NCBI GenBank assembly: GCA_964461815.1
Contig: CAYWVF010000001.1
Span: 82,383 to 146,382, forward strand
Direction: 5' to 3'
Source: JAAZBA01 sp964461815
GTDB taxonomy: Bacteria; Bacillota; Clostridia; Oscillospirales; QAMX01
DNA: 64,000 nucleotides
Shown one piece after another: positions 16,077-24,727 of this stretch (the stretch's first letter is position 1; each line of letters begins with the position of its first letter). Position numbers and translations under genes: made by a program. The notes under the pieces are model-generated. The model was not told where the DNA came from. It searched no databases and was given only the letters and a program-made list of their open reading frames with translations.

Positions 16077-18233
16077 ATGAAAACGATATCAAACGGGAAA
16101 ATCGTTATAGAAAATAAGAACTTTTGCCTGACACTGCGTGATGACTGCATCGTGGAAAGTCTTATTTATAAGGATAAAAATATCGAATGCATCGCAAAAG
16201 GCAATGAATGTGCGCTGTTTTCGTTGACCGAGGAACGTCCTTATAATAATGAAATAAAGCTTGCACATCCGAATAAGAAAACCACCTTTGAAGCAAACAG
16301 CGTTCGACTTGAGGATGGAAAGCTCATTGTCGGATTTGAGCTGGTAACGTTTAAAGCTCGCATTGCGGTAAGAGAAGAGGACGATTATATTACGTTCCGA
16401 CTCGAGGAATTTGATATCAAATATGAGGATTTTGCTTACCTTACCATGACACCTCCACCTGTATGCAGATTCAGACTTATTCAGCTGCCGATAGCCGACC
16501 GTGAAAACTTCGGTGAGTGGCTAAATGTTTCATGGGATAAGGATGTAGCGATAAATGTGCTTGCAACATCACCGTACGCCGATATAGATTCTAAAAAGGG
16601 TAAGGGATATAGTGTTATGAGTGCCGATGCCGTTGCAGGTATCAAGCTCAAGGGCTGCGAAGCTGCACTTATCGTGACATCATCGGATGAGCTTCTGAAC
16701 GCTATTGAGAATATAGAAAACGATTATGATCTTCCAAAGGGAGTCGCAAGCCGCAGACACGAAAAAATCAATGCGTCGGAATACTGGGCAAGTGATGTGA
16801 CACCTGTAAATGTCGATAAGCATATCGAATATGCCAAAAAGGGTGGCTATAAAATGATGCTGCTCTATTATTCGTGTCTCTACAAGTGTGTGGACGGTTA
16901 TCTCACATGTGGTGATTACGATTTCAGGGATGAATATCCAAACGGCATTGATGACCTGAGAGCGATGCTCGATAAGATCAAAGCCGCAGGTATTACGCCC
17001 GGATTCCACTTTTTACATACACATATCGGGATGAACAGCAGATATGTTACTCCTACAGCAGATCACCGTTTGAATCTGACTCGTTATTTTACCCTTTCGA
17101 AGCCCATCGGTATGGATGACACTGAAATATATGTTGAACAGAATCCCGAAGGCTCCGTTATGCATCCCAAATGCCGTATGCTTAAGTTTGATGGGGAAAT
17201 AATATATTACGACTCTTTTACTACAGAATATCCTTATTGCTTTAAGGGTTGTATACGCGGTCATTTGAATACGAATGTAGCAGCTCATAATGTCGGAACT
17301 ATAGGTGGAATACTTGATGTGAGCGAGTTCGGTGCAACAAGCATCTATCTGGATCAAAATTCCGGCTTGCAGGATGAGGTGGCTGATAAGCTCGCAGAAG
17401 CATATAACGCAGGCTTTGAGTTCGTGTACTTCGATGGCTCGGAAGGAACAAATCCGCCTTTCGGATTCCACATTCCTAATGCACAGTATCGAGTATATGA
17501 TAAGCTTGATAAGAAGCCGATCTACTGCGAGGGTGCAGCTAAAGCACATTTCAGCTGGCATATGCTCAGCGGCGGTAATGCATTCGATGTTTTCCCGATG
17601 AATATATTCAAAGAAAAGATAGCACAGTTCCCGGCAGAGGAAGCACCGAGAATGGCATGTGATTTTACACGACTTAATTTCGGTTGGTGGTCATTCGATC
17701 TCGATACGATGCCTGATCATTATGAATACGGTACAAGTCGTGCGGCAGCGTGGGATTGCCCAACTGCGATGCAGTGCGATATGGTTAATTTTGACAAGAA
17801 TCCTCGAACAGATGATGTTCTTGAGGTGATGCGTCGTTGGGAAGAAATGCGTGAGAAGCATCTGCTGACAGATGAGATGAAAAATGAGCTGAAAAATACA
17901 GCGCAGGAGCATATTTTAATTATAAATGAGGATAATGAGTACGAATTGTGTGCATATGACAGGATCGAAGATACTGTTGAGGGACTCTCTGCGTTTGTAT
18001 TTGAACGTGAGAATAGAAATTATGTAGTCTGTTGGCATACGTCGGGCGAGGGAATGTTAAAGCTTGCGGTCAATGATGCGGTTTACGAGAATGAGCCGGG
18101 ACATGAAAAGATAGCATTTGAAAGGTGCGATGACGGTATCGTGATTCCTGTTGCAGGAAGAAGATATCTTAGTTCAGCTTTGTCAAAGGCTGAGTTGGTC
18201 GAAGCATTCAAGAATGCGAGCTTTATCGGTTAG
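16077..18233 (+). CDS. Large putative carbohydrate-active protein, TIM barrel, family unassigned
   Basis: A 718-residue protein without signal peptide. Residues about 1-230 are beta-rich, like the sandwich domain that precedes the barrel in clan GH-D enzymes. The middle (about 240-570) looks like a (beta/alpha)8 barrel, with strands such as YKMMLLYYS, GITPGFHFLHTH, TSIYLDQNSG and EFVYFDGSEG near residue 450. The last ends with an acidic pair of the type that supplies catalytic residues. The C-terminus (about 620-718) returns to beta structure. It resembles GH27/31/36-like hydrolases in layout only; I cannot assign a family. The start at 16077 has GAAAGGA upstream, and the longer frame from 16005 lies in the promoter. 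Neighbours do not reveal a substrate. Confidence 0.6.
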   Translation: MKTISNGKIVIENKNFCLTLRDDCIVESLIYKDKNIECIAKGNECALFSLTEERPYNNEIKLAHPNKKTTFEANSVRLEDGKLIVGFELVTFKARIAVREEDDYITFRLEEFDIKYEDFAYLTMTPPPVCRFRLIQLPIADRENFGEWLNVSWDKDVAINVLATSPYADIDSKKGKGYSVMSADAVAGIKLKGCEAALIVTSSDELLNAIENIENDYDLPKGVASRRHEKINASEYWASDVTPVNVDKHIEYAKKGGYKMMLLYYSCLYKCVDGYLTCGDYDFRDEYPNGIDDLRAMLDKIKAAGITPGFHFLHTHIGMNSRYVTPTADHRLNLTRYFTLSKPIGMDDTEIYVEQNPEGSVMHPKCRMLKFDGEIIYYDSFTTEYPYCFKGCIRGHLNTNVAAHNVGTIGGILDVSEFGATSIYLDQNSGLQDEVADKLAEAYNAGFEFVYFDGSEGTNPPFGFHIPNAQYRVYDKLDKKPIYCEGAAKAHFSWHMLSGGNAFDVFPMNIFKEKIAQFPAEEAPRMACDFTRLNFGWWSFDLDTMPDHYEYGTSRAAAWDCPTAMQCDMVNFDKNPRTDDVLEVMRRWEEMREKHLLTDEMKNELKNTAQEHILIINEDNEYELCAYDRIEDTVEGLSAFVFERENRNYVVCWHTSGEGMLKLAVNDAVYENEPGHEKIAFERCDDGIVIPVAGRRYLSSALSKAELVEAFKNASFIG

Positions 18234-18234
18234 T

Positions 18235-18271
18235 AAAAAAACTGTTCCATATTTCATGGAACAGTTTTTTT
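18235..18271. terminator. Bidirectional terminator
   Basis: 16-bp perfect stem AAAAAAACTGTTCCAT / ATGGAACAGTTTTTTT with a 5-nt loop between the convergent genes at 16077 and 18734. The A- and T-runs serve both directions. Confidence 0.85.
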
Positions 18272-18272
18272 C

Positions 18273-18734
18273 TTAGGCTTCATCACCTTTAAGCCCCATA
18301 AGCAGAGCAAGTACACCTGTGAGAATGAGTAAAATAGACAAAATAAGGTAAATAGACCATCCTGAGCCGAGCTTAAGTGCCGGAGATGAAAGAAACGCCC
18401 AGACGCCAACGATACCGGATGCAATGGGAATGATCGATGAGATACAATTGTCAGATCGCATAAGGCAAATTACTATTGCTGCAATACAGAGTACGCATAA
18501 CAGCGTGGAACGGCTCACAAGTGAATCGATGCTGAAGCTTCCCAAAGAAGCAGTAAGCTCAGCTGTGAGTGAAGTGTGGTTATACGGCATCCATACAAGA
18601 CCACAGATAGATGCACTCATACCGTCGCCGTATTTCCAGAACGGTATGAAATGAAGGACAAGAAGGATTGTCGATATAGCAGCACTTATACGATTGAAAA
18701 GTGAAATCTGCTCGGTTTTGACTAGCTTTGACAT
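18273..18734 (-). CDS. Hypothetical four-helix membrane protein
   Basis: A 153-residue protein with four hydrophobic segments, near residues 17-34, 68-90, 95-115 and 120-145. No catalytic or transport motif is recognised. The spacing of the first helix and the extracytoplasmic loop (FWKYGDGMSASICGLVW) is similar to small uncharacterised membrane proteins of Clostridia. The ATG at 18734 is preceded by AAGGAG at 8 bp, and an in-frame ATG at 18755 lacks such a site. It stands alone, with a shared downstream terminator. Function unknown. Confidence 0.7.
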   Translation of the reverse strand: MSKLVKTEQISLFNRISAAISTILLVLHFIPFWKYGDGMSASICGLVWMPYNHTSLTAELTASLGSFSIDSLVSRSTLLCVLCIAAIVICLMRSDNCISSIIPIASGIVGVWAFLSSPALKLGSGWSIYLILSILLILTGVLALLMGLKGDEA

Positions 18735-18843
18735 TGTATTAACTCCTTTATTCATATGATGATTTAAATAATACCTTTCAAAGCTAAACCAAATCGAAAC
18801 AAAAACTGAATATAAAATGAATTTTTTGCAGATAATATGTAAA

Positions 18844-18875
18844 TATCCCCTGTTTTCAAAAGAAAACAGGGGATA
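18844..18875 (-). terminator. Hairpin after the first lipoprotein gene
   Basis: Stem TATCCCCTGTTTTC / GAAAACAGGGGATA, 14 bp, with a short A-rich loop. The T tail on the minus strand is weak. A sister hairpin of nearly the same sequence follows the paralogous gene at 19534-19557. Confidence 0.6.
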
Positions 18876-18878
18876 AAG

Positions 18879-19487
18879 TCATTCCTTGATATATTCCTGG
18901 ACGATTTGTTGACCGTTTCTTATGTTTGCGACTTTGTATCTAATATCAATCTCTATCATATTATCAGGTGTTGTAGTAAATGATAGTATCAGATCGCACA
19001 TAGGATTGCCATCCATAAAATTCCACTCATCATAGCCGGAGGTAACATCTGAATAATCTTCAATAGTGCTTATGCGATTTGGAATACCGGGATATGTGGT
19101 AGGTTCTCCGTAGTTCTTTACAAAGATATCGTATAGGTCAGAAATAAGAACACCAAGTTCGGCTTTGTCGACATCAGAAATTCTGCTGCCGTATCCGAAT
19201 CCGTATAATGCGTTATCGTAACCAAACATCAGATACTTATGAAAATCAACCTCATCAAAGGTGACAGTATCAGCTACATAGAAATAATTGTGTTCATCAA
19301 GACAGGTGAATATATCTTGTGAAAGCTTTGTACGTTCACAATATTTTTCAAATGAGTAGCCGATATGCGTGGAGTCCGAGAAGTCGAAAACGCTGACAGG
19401 CTCATTGCTTGTACAGGCAGTTGTAATGGCGAATAAACATAAAGCTATAATTATACAAATTGATTTTTTATTGTTATGTAAACGCAC
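18879..19487 (-). CDS. Putative lipoprotein, paralogue A
   Basis: A 202-residue protein with a lipoprotein signal (basic MRLHNNKK start, hydrophobic core, lipobox-like AITTAC with Cys25). The mature part is acidic and has no recognised domain. Landmarks are FDFSDSTHIGYSFEKYCERT, YGEPTTYPGIPNRIST and DEWNFMDGNPMCDL. It is closely similar along its whole length to the next gene (19564-20160), so the pair is a tandem duplication. It is probably anchored on the outer face of the membrane. Function unknown. Confidence 0.75.
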   Translation of the reverse strand: MRLHNNKKSICIIIALCLFAITTACTSNEPVSVFDFSDSTHIGYSFEKYCERTKLSQDIFTCLDEHNYFYVADTVTFDEVDFHKYLMFGYDNALYGFGYGSRISDVDKAELGVLISDLYDIFVKNYGEPTTYPGIPNRISTIEDYSDVTSGYDEWNFMDGNPMCDLILSFTTTPDNMIEIDIRYKVANIRNGQQIVQEYIKE

Positions 19488-19533
19488 CTCCGTTTTCCTA
19501 TTAAATAATACTTGCAGATTATATGCAGATATT

Positions 19534-19557
19534 CCCCTGTTTTAACGAAAATAGGGG
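19534..19557 (-). terminator. Hairpin between the two lipoprotein genes
   Basis: 10-bp stem CCCCTGTTTT / AAAATAGGGG (one G-T wobble) with loop AACG. It matches the hairpin downstream of paralogue A, so the duplication unit included the 3' hairpin. Confidence 0.6.
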
Positions 19558-19563
19558 ATAGAG

Positions 19564-20160
19564 TCATTCCTTGATATAATCCTGATAAATTCGTTGCCCA
19601 TCTCTTAGATTTGCAACCCTATACTCTAAATAGATATCCATAAGATCATCGTAAGCGTGCCTGAAGACAAATCTCAGATCGCACATGGGATCGTCATCCG
19701 TAAAATTCCATTCGTCAGTTCCACCTTGAACAGCGGAATAGTCTTCTAAAGTGCTTATGCGATTTGGCAGACCCGGATATGTAGTTGGTTCGCCATGTTT
19801 ATCTACGATCAATTTATAAATATCGGTTATAAGTGATTCTAATTCATCCGGTTCCATGTGTGGAATTCTACAACCGTATCCGATCCCAAACAGAGCATTG
19901 TCGATGCCAAACAACAAATACTTCTGAAACTCGACACCATTAAAGGTAACGGTATCAGCTAGATAGAGGTGATCATCTTCGCCTATGCAAGTAAAAGTGT
20001 CCGGTGAAAGCTTTGTACGTTCACAATATTTTTCAAATGAGTAGCCAATATGCTTAGCATCCGAGAAGTCGAAGACGCCGACAGATCTGTTGCTTGTGCA
20101 GGAGGATAGAACCAATAAAAGAATAAATATTGGTAATATACGATATAGATACGATTTCAT
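19564..20160 (-). CDS. Putative lipoprotein, paralogue B
   Basis: A 198-residue paralogue of the downstream gene. It has a signal peptide with lipobox LSSC (Cys21) and then FDFSDAKHIGYSFEKYCERT, in which 18 of 20 positions match paralogue A. The block YGEPTTYPG.PNRIST is replaced here by HGEPTTYPGLPNRIST. No enzymatic motif is recognised. It begins 13 bp after the secreted-protein gene ends (stop at 20174), so the two are likely cotranscribed. Confidence 0.75.
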   Translation of the reverse strand: MKSYLYRILPIFILLLVLSSCTSNRSVGVFDFSDAKHIGYSFEKYCERTKLSPDTFTCIGEDDHLYLADTVTFNGVEFQKYLLFGIDNALFGIGYGCRIPHMEPDELESLITDIYKLIVDKHGEPTTYPGLPNRISTLEDYSAVQGGTDEWNFTDDDPMCDLRFVFRHAYDDLMDIYLEYRVANLRDGQRIYQDYIKE

Positions 20161-20173
20161 GATAGTACCTCTT

Positions 20174-20953
20174 TTAAACGGGATTTAATTCGGTGATGTT
20201 TACAGTATAATGTTCGTTTCGACCATTAACATAACAATTGAATGATAGTGCATGTCCGGCGTTAAGTGTGCCTGATGAAGTTTTTATTGCTCTGTTGATC
20301 GGAAGATAATTTACATTAGAGTAAGTGGTGTTTGGTGCAGGATTAAGGATAGATACGGTAACTGTATGCGCATAGGGAGATTCTAATTGCTCGTAACCGG
20401 GATAGGTGTATAAAACTCCTTCTGTGATATAATAAACCTCTATAAGTCCTACAGTAACATTTGTTCCCTTTGTATACGTGAAATCACATTGATATGGTCT
20501 GTAATAGAGTACACCATATGGACCAACATATTCTGTTGAGTATAATTTACCTATTACAGTGAAATCAGAGTCATATCCATTATATGTAGCTGACCCCCAA
20601 ACGGTTCCTGAATTTGTAATAGCATTTGGGATAGTGTTGTTTATGACTAGTTCGCCGTCTGCGTTTTTGTTATAGGAGATAATTATATCGTTTTCTATTA
20701 ATCCATTTGAGTTATTTGTTACACAAATGACTGAATCATTAGAGTTGTTAATACTTAAAACTTTTACTGAAGTATTATCGGCTATAACTGCGCCTTTTTC
20801 GATCAAAACATTTTTCACAGCATGGGGGATTTTTGAGGCTTTAGTTTCAAAAATAACAGACTCAGAGACTACTATTTCTCTATTAATGTCTATAGCGAAT
20901 GCATTGCCTGTAAGTGATATCAGCATTGCCAATGCTAATACAAAAGCTAAAAT
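20174..20953 (-). CDS. Hypothetical secreted beta-rich protein with non-canonical start
   Basis: About 250-260 residues. The N-terminus is a signal peptide (hydrophobic core, then LTGNAFA). The mature part is rich in Thr, Asn, Tyr and Val with alternating beta-strand pattern and no recognised domain. The first in-frame ATG (20932) has no ribosome site and cuts the signal peptide short. The only strong Shine-Dalgarno, AAAGGAG at 20966-20960, places initiation near 20953, where the codon is ATT. Either a rare ATT start is used, or the start codon is mutated, so the left boundary is uncertain. It is first in a likely operon with the lipoprotein genes. Confidence 0.6.
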   Translation of the reverse strand: MLAFVLALAMLISLTGNAFAIDINREIVVSESVIFETKASKIPHAVKNVLIEKGAVIADNTSVKVLSINNSNDSVICVTNNSNGLIENDIIISYNKNADGELVINNTIPNAITNSGTVWGSATYNGYDSDFTVIGKLYSTEYVGPYGVLYYRPYQCDFTYTKGTNVTVGLIEVYYITEGVLYTYPGYEQLESPYAHTVTVSILNPAPNTTYSNVNYLPINRAIKTSSGTLNAGHALSFNCYVNGRNEHYTVNITELNPV

Positions 20954-21046
20954 AAAAATCTCCTTTCGAAAGTGTGTTGTCTGTCTGCACGTACTCCATT
21001 CTGATCAGAACATTGGTATCACATCCTCAATGTTATTTACATTTTC

Positions 21047-21075
21047 AGTGTACTATATATGTTGTCAGATGTCAA
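21047..21075 (-). promoter_or_regulatory. Probable promoter of the secreted protein/lipoprotein operon
   Basis: Minus strand: TTGACA (21075-21070), 17-bp spacer, TACACT (21052-21047). The -10 box matches consensus at 4 of 6 positions. Confidence 0.5.
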
Positions 21076-21111
21076 CGCACCTTTTGTATCTTCATACAAA
21101 AGTAATAAAAA

Positions 21112-21137
21112 CAGAGTGCTCAAAATAAACACTCTGC
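21112..21137 (-). terminator. Terminator of the GH99-like gene
   Basis: Minus strand: stem CAGAGTG / CACTCTG with an 11-nt loop followed by TTTTTATT. A second inverted repeat (CTTTTGTAT / ATACAAAAG, 21081-21102) follows. Confidence 0.7.
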
Positions 21138-21143
21138 TGAAAT

Positions 21144-22256
21144 TTATTTACACATAAACACACGTTTGATTGCATCGAGGTAGCCGTACCCATACAGGTC
21201 GTCAGGTTCAAGATAGCTCGTTTCCGTCCACTCGTTCCAGCTGTTGATGGTAATAAGCGGCGAGGGAAGTGCATGAGTGTCTACATATTCCTTTGCCATA
21301 ATAAGAGCCTTCTCAAAATTTTCGGGCGTATTGTTTTTCACGATACCGGGACGGAAGCCACGATAGCGAGGGTTATTATCCCAGCCTACAGAAACGTGTG
21401 GGAAGTAGGGGATTTTATAATTGTCATCGATCCGCTGCCATTCCTTTGCCACGTCCTTTAGTATCTCGGTGTAATCTCTGTCGATGTCCGTAAAGTGTAC
21501 AAATTGATAATGCGAAATACTGTCGAAGCCGAAAAGCTCCGTAGCAGCACATGTAGTGCCGGATGCAGAGGAATCAACGCCGCTGAGATTTACACTGTTT
21601 TCACCCCATGCGGTAAGCTGAAGATGGAGGTCGGGGAAGCCTGCACGTACAGTTTGCTCACGGAAGTATGCCAGAGCAGACTTCGTGTTTTCAATGCCGC
21701 CGAGTCCGAGTATGAGGTTGTGGAGATCATAGATCATAAATACCGGACAGCCATTGATCTTATAGTACGACGGATGAGAAAAATACCGTGATATGACTCG
21801 CTCAACTACACGGTCAAATTGTGTGCGGTTTTGTGAGCCGAGCCAAATAACTTCACTGCCGATGGAATCGGAGTGCCTGATATCCCAAAGATGGTTTGCA
21901 TCATGGTTTGCCCACATGAGATAAAATTTTACTCTATCATTATTTTTGGCTTTCAAATAGCCGTTGTCAAGGCATTGCTCGAGAAACGGACGTGAATCGT
22001 ACCAATACCAGTCATATATAAATACATTCACGCCGTGATCGGCAGCGGCATCGATCTCCATTTCCATAACATATGGGTCTGCCTCGTTGACATAGCCCCA
22101 GAGAGGCTTGCGAGGCCAGTTGTGTCCGGGAAATTTTGAAACTGAATTTTTGACGGTTTGCCATTCTCCCATACCCTCAGGCCAGAACATACGTGAACGT
22201 GATTCATCGCCTGTGTAGGATGGCCAAATATATGCAGCTACATCATATTTTGACAT
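21144..22256 (-). CDS. GH99-like (WbsX-type) glycan-active protein
   Basis: A 370-residue cytoplasmic protein with the WbsX/glycosyl hydrolase 99-like pattern: an N-terminal AAYIWPSYTGDESRS strand, FIYDWYWYDSRPF, FYLMWANHDANHLW, YYKINGCPVFMIYDLHNL and ITINSWNEWTETSYLEPD. WbsX-type proteins occur in polysaccharide gene clusters, and GH99 proper acts on alpha-mannosides. Activity on a host or dietary glycan is plausible, but family-level assignment does not give the substrate. The ATG is preceded by AAAGGAG. Monocistronic, with a promoterless-looking short upstream gap of about 100 bp after pckG's terminator. Confidence 0.8.
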   Translation of the reverse strand: MSKYDVAAYIWPSYTGDESRSRMFWPEGMGEWQTVKNSVSKFPGHNWPRKPLWGYVNEADPYVMEMEIDAAADHGVNVFIYDWYWYDSRPFLEQCLDNGYLKAKNNDRVKFYLMWANHDANHLWDIRHSDSIGSEVIWLGSQNRTQFDRVVERVISRYFSHPSYYKINGCPVFMIYDLHNLILGLGGIENTKSALAYFREQTVRAGFPDLHLQLTAWGENSVNLSGVDSSASGTTCAATELFGFDSISHYQFVHFTDIDRDYTEILKDVAKEWQRIDDNYKIPYFPHVSVGWDNNPRYRGFRPGIVKNNTPENFEKALIMAKEYVDTHALPSPLITINSWNEWTETSYLEPDDLYGYGYLDAIKRVFMCK

Positions 22257-22356
22257 GCTGATAGCTCCTTTGATTTTTATAATATAATTTTTGCGAATAA
22301 TACTGAACAGATGGGATCACAGCGATATCACAGCTGTGTATTACTATGCTCGAATA

Positions 22357-22392
22357 AAAAAGCAGGGAAAATATGCATTTTCCCTGCTTTAA
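22357..22392 (-). terminator. Terminator of pckG
   Basis: 14-bp stem AAAGCAGGGAAAAT / ATTTTCCCTGCTTT with a short loop, symmetrical A/T flanks, 14 bp after the pckG stop. Confidence 0.8.
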
Positions 22393-22403
22393 ACACAAAC
22401 TGA

Positions 22404-24188
22404 TTAAGCTTTGAGGTTTGATTCAAGTGTTGCGAGAGCGTTCCAAAGCTCCTTCGGAATTCTCTTCTCGTCAAACTTAGCATAGAACTGCTTAATGTTT
22501 TCAACGTCATCAAGCCAGTAATCCTTTTCAACTGTAAGGATGCTCTTGAGATCATCGATACCGAACTTGTGGTCGCCTTCGATTGTGTAATCGAGACCCT
22601 CGAGGTCGATATCCTCAGCCTTAGGAACATAACCGATAGCTGTTTCCTCTGCGCCAACCTTGCCTTCGCAGCGAGCGAGAATCCAGAGAAGAACTCTCAT
22701 GTTGTCGCCGAAGCCCGGCCACATAAACTTACCGTTCTCATTGAGACGGAACCAGTTAACGTTAAAGATCTTGGGCTGCTTTGTGATCTTCTTGCCCATG
22801 TCGATCCAGTGCTGCCAGTAATCAGCCATGTTGTAGCCGCAGAACGGAAGCATAGCCATCGGGTCACGACGAACAACACCAACTGCACCGGATGCAGCAG
22901 CTGTTGTCTCGGAAGCCATGATAGAGCCTACGAATACACCATGATCCCAGTCACGAGCCTGGTATACCAGCGGAGCTGTCTTAGCGCGACGGCCGCCGAA
23001 TACGATAGCAGACAGCGGAACACCCTTCGGACTCTCAAATTCAGAAGAAATACACGGGCAGTTGATAGCCGGTGCTGTGAATCTGGAGTTCGGATGAGCA
23101 CCCTTAGAACCGTCATCGGGATCCCAAGGCTCGCCCTTCCAGTTTTCAACGTCGTGAGGCGGATTCTTGTCGAGGCCTTCCCACCAAACGTTGCCGTCTT
23201 TTGTCATTACAACGTTTGTAAAGATTGTATTGGAACGTGTAGAAGCAAGAGCGTTCGGATTGGACTTAGCATTTGTGCCGGGAGCAACGCCGAAGAAGCC
23301 GTATTCCGGGTTAACAGCGTAAAGCTGTCCGTCTTCGCCAACTCTGATCCAAGCGATATCATCGCCTACGCACCATACCTTGTAGCCCTTCTCACGGAAG
23401 ATCTCCGGCGGAATGAGCATAGCGAGGTTTGTCTTGCCGCAAGCAGACGGGAATGCAGCGGAAATATACTTAATGTCTCCGTTCGGATATTCGATACCGA
23501 GGATGAGCATATGCTCAGCCATCCAGCCTTCGTTACGGCCAAGGTAAGAAGCTATACGCAGAGCGAAGCACTTCTTGCCGAGAAGAACGTTTCCACCGTA
23601 ACCGGAGTTGATGGACATGATCGTGTTGTCTTGCGGGAAATGAACGATATAACGGTTTTCTTCGTCGATGTCAGCCTTAGCATGGAGACCCTTGATATAG
23701 TCGGGGCTGTCTCCCAGAGCATCGAGAACCTTCTGACCTACACGTGTCATGATGTTCATGTTAAGAACAACATAAATGGAGTCTGTCAGCTCAATACCGT
23801 ACTTTGCAAACGGAGAACCTACGGGACCCATGGAATAAGGGATAACGTAGCATGTTCTGCCTATCATGCAGCCTTCATAAAGCTTATAAAGCTTAGCATA
23901 CATTTCGGACGGTTCCATCCAGTTGTTTGTGGGGCCTGCTTCGTCCTTTGTCGGGGAGCAGATAAATGTTCTGCCTTCAACACGAGCAACGTCGTTAACG
24001 GCTGTACGATGATAGTAGCAACCCGGAAGGATATCCTGATTGAGCTTTACGAGTTCGCCTGTGGAACAAGCTTCTGCGCGGAGAGCTTCGAGCTGAGCTT
24101 CGCTGCCATCGATCCAAACCATATTATCAGGCTTGGTGATGGCGACCATCTTATTGACCCAGTCGAGGACTGCTTTGTTGTTTGTCAT
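22404..24188 (-). CDS. pckG: Phosphoenolpyruvate carboxykinase (GTP)
   Basis: A 594-residue enzyme interconverting oxaloacetate + GTP and PEP + CO2 + GDP. The diagnostic P-loop is FPSACGKTNLAM, with the active-site cysteine in it. Further marks are YGGNVLLGKKCFALRIAS, WCVGDDIAWIR and the nucleotide loop FGVAPGTN. This is the GTP family, not the ATP family common in other Firmicutes. In gut anaerobes it usually runs in the carboxylating direction to feed oxaloacetate to malate, fumarate and succinate, which fits the fumarate-reductase-type genes at 58-61 kb. The ATG follows AAAAGGAG. A 547-residue frame lies on the opposite strand but is a coding shadow. Confidence 0.95.
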   Translation of the reverse strand: MTNNKAVLDWVNKMVAITKPDNMVWIDGSEAQLEALRAEACSTGELVKLNQDILPGCYYHRTAVNDVARVEGRTFICSPTKDEAGPTNNWMEPSEMYAKLYKLYEGCMIGRTCYVIPYSMGPVGSPFAKYGIELTDSIYVVLNMNIMTRVGQKVLDALGDSPDYIKGLHAKADIDEENRYIVHFPQDNTIMSINSGYGGNVLLGKKCFALRIASYLGRNEGWMAEHMLILGIEYPNGDIKYISAAFPSACGKTNLAMLIPPEIFREKGYKVWCVGDDIAWIRVGEDGQLYAVNPEYGFFGVAPGTNAKSNPNALASTRSNTIFTNVVMTKDGNVWWEGLDKNPPHDVENWKGEPWDPDDGSKGAHPNSRFTAPAINCPCISSEFESPKGVPLSAIVFGGRRAKTAPLVYQARDWDHGVFVGSIMASETTAAASGAVGVVRRDPMAMLPFCGYNMADYWQHWIDMGKKITKQPKIFNVNWFRLNENGKFMWPGFGDNMRVLLWILARCEGKVGAEETAIGYVPKAEDIDLEGLDYTIEGDHKFGIDDLKSILTVEKDYWLDDVENIKQFYAKFDEKRIPKELWNALATLESNLKA

Positions 24189-24235
24189 AGATTTGTCTCC
24201 TTTTTAGGTTAATTGATAGAGTTTTATATGTTACA

Positions 24236-24265
24236 ATTATAACAAGCAGAAGGTTAAGGTGTCAA
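24236..24265 (-). promoter_or_regulatory. Sigma-A promoter of pckG
   Basis: Minus strand: perfect TTGACA (24265-24260), 18-bp spacer, perfect TATAAT (24241-24236), 48 bp before the ATG. Confidence 0.75.
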
Positions 24266-24329
24266 GGACATTTTGCAAGATAAACATTAACAATATGCAA
24301 ATTTATTTATCATCTGTCACAACTCGATG

Positions 24330-24542
24330 TCACTTGCTCTCAAGTGAAAGTGCATCCTTGGCGACAGTAGGCAGTGCAGGGCTGCGAGACGGTACACGCT
24401 TATAAGGATCGTACCTGAATTTCCTACAGCTATAGCCTTTATTTACTACGCCGTATCTGCGGCAGAGCATATCATTATGGTCGATCTCACATGCGTGGGT
24501 ACAAATACTGCATGAATGTTCGATATCTTTTCTGAAAAACAT
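24330..24542 (-). CDS. Small conserved four-plus-cysteine protein
   Basis: A 70-residue protein with Cys pairs arranged as CSICTHAC (two close cysteines plus one), then LCRRYGVV and a further Cys in YSCRKFRYDPYKR, so it probably binds a metal. A very similar small protein is common in Clostridia, where it is uncharacterised. The start is supported by GGAGGAG at 7 bp. It is separated from ylbJ by about 185 bp, in which I see only ylbJ's probable terminator. Confidence 0.7.
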   Translation of the reverse strand: MFFRKDIEHSCSICTHACEIDHNDMLCRRYGVVNKGYSCRKFRYDPYKRVPSRSPALPTVAKDALSLESK

Positions 24543-24689
24543 AGTAAGCTCCTCCGAATGAATACTATTCTACCCACAATATAATATTATACCACAAAAT
24601 TGACAAAAAGCAACAGCCTTTCATATAAAATTTGAAATATAAAATAAAATTGCAGACTTTAATTCAAAATTAATATTCATACGGTGATA

Positions 24690-24718
24690 AATAAAACGCT
24701 GCAAAGCAAAGCAGACGA
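24690..24718 (-). terminator. Probable terminator of ylbJ
   Basis: Minus strand: CGTCTGC pairs with GCAGCG (one bulge) around an 8-nt loop, then TTTTATTTA. Confidence 0.5.
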
Positions 24719-24727
24719 TCGTTTAGG

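Noticed and set aside
21081..21102. Inverted repeat CTTTTGTAT/ATACAAAAG as a separate terminator
   Set aside because: No T run on either strand. It may be an operator or chance; the stem at 21112-21137 explains termination.
22569..24212. 547-residue open frame on the plus strand, antisense to pckG
   Set aside because: It lies fully over pckG in antisense, has no ribosome site or domain, and reflects codon usage of the real gene.
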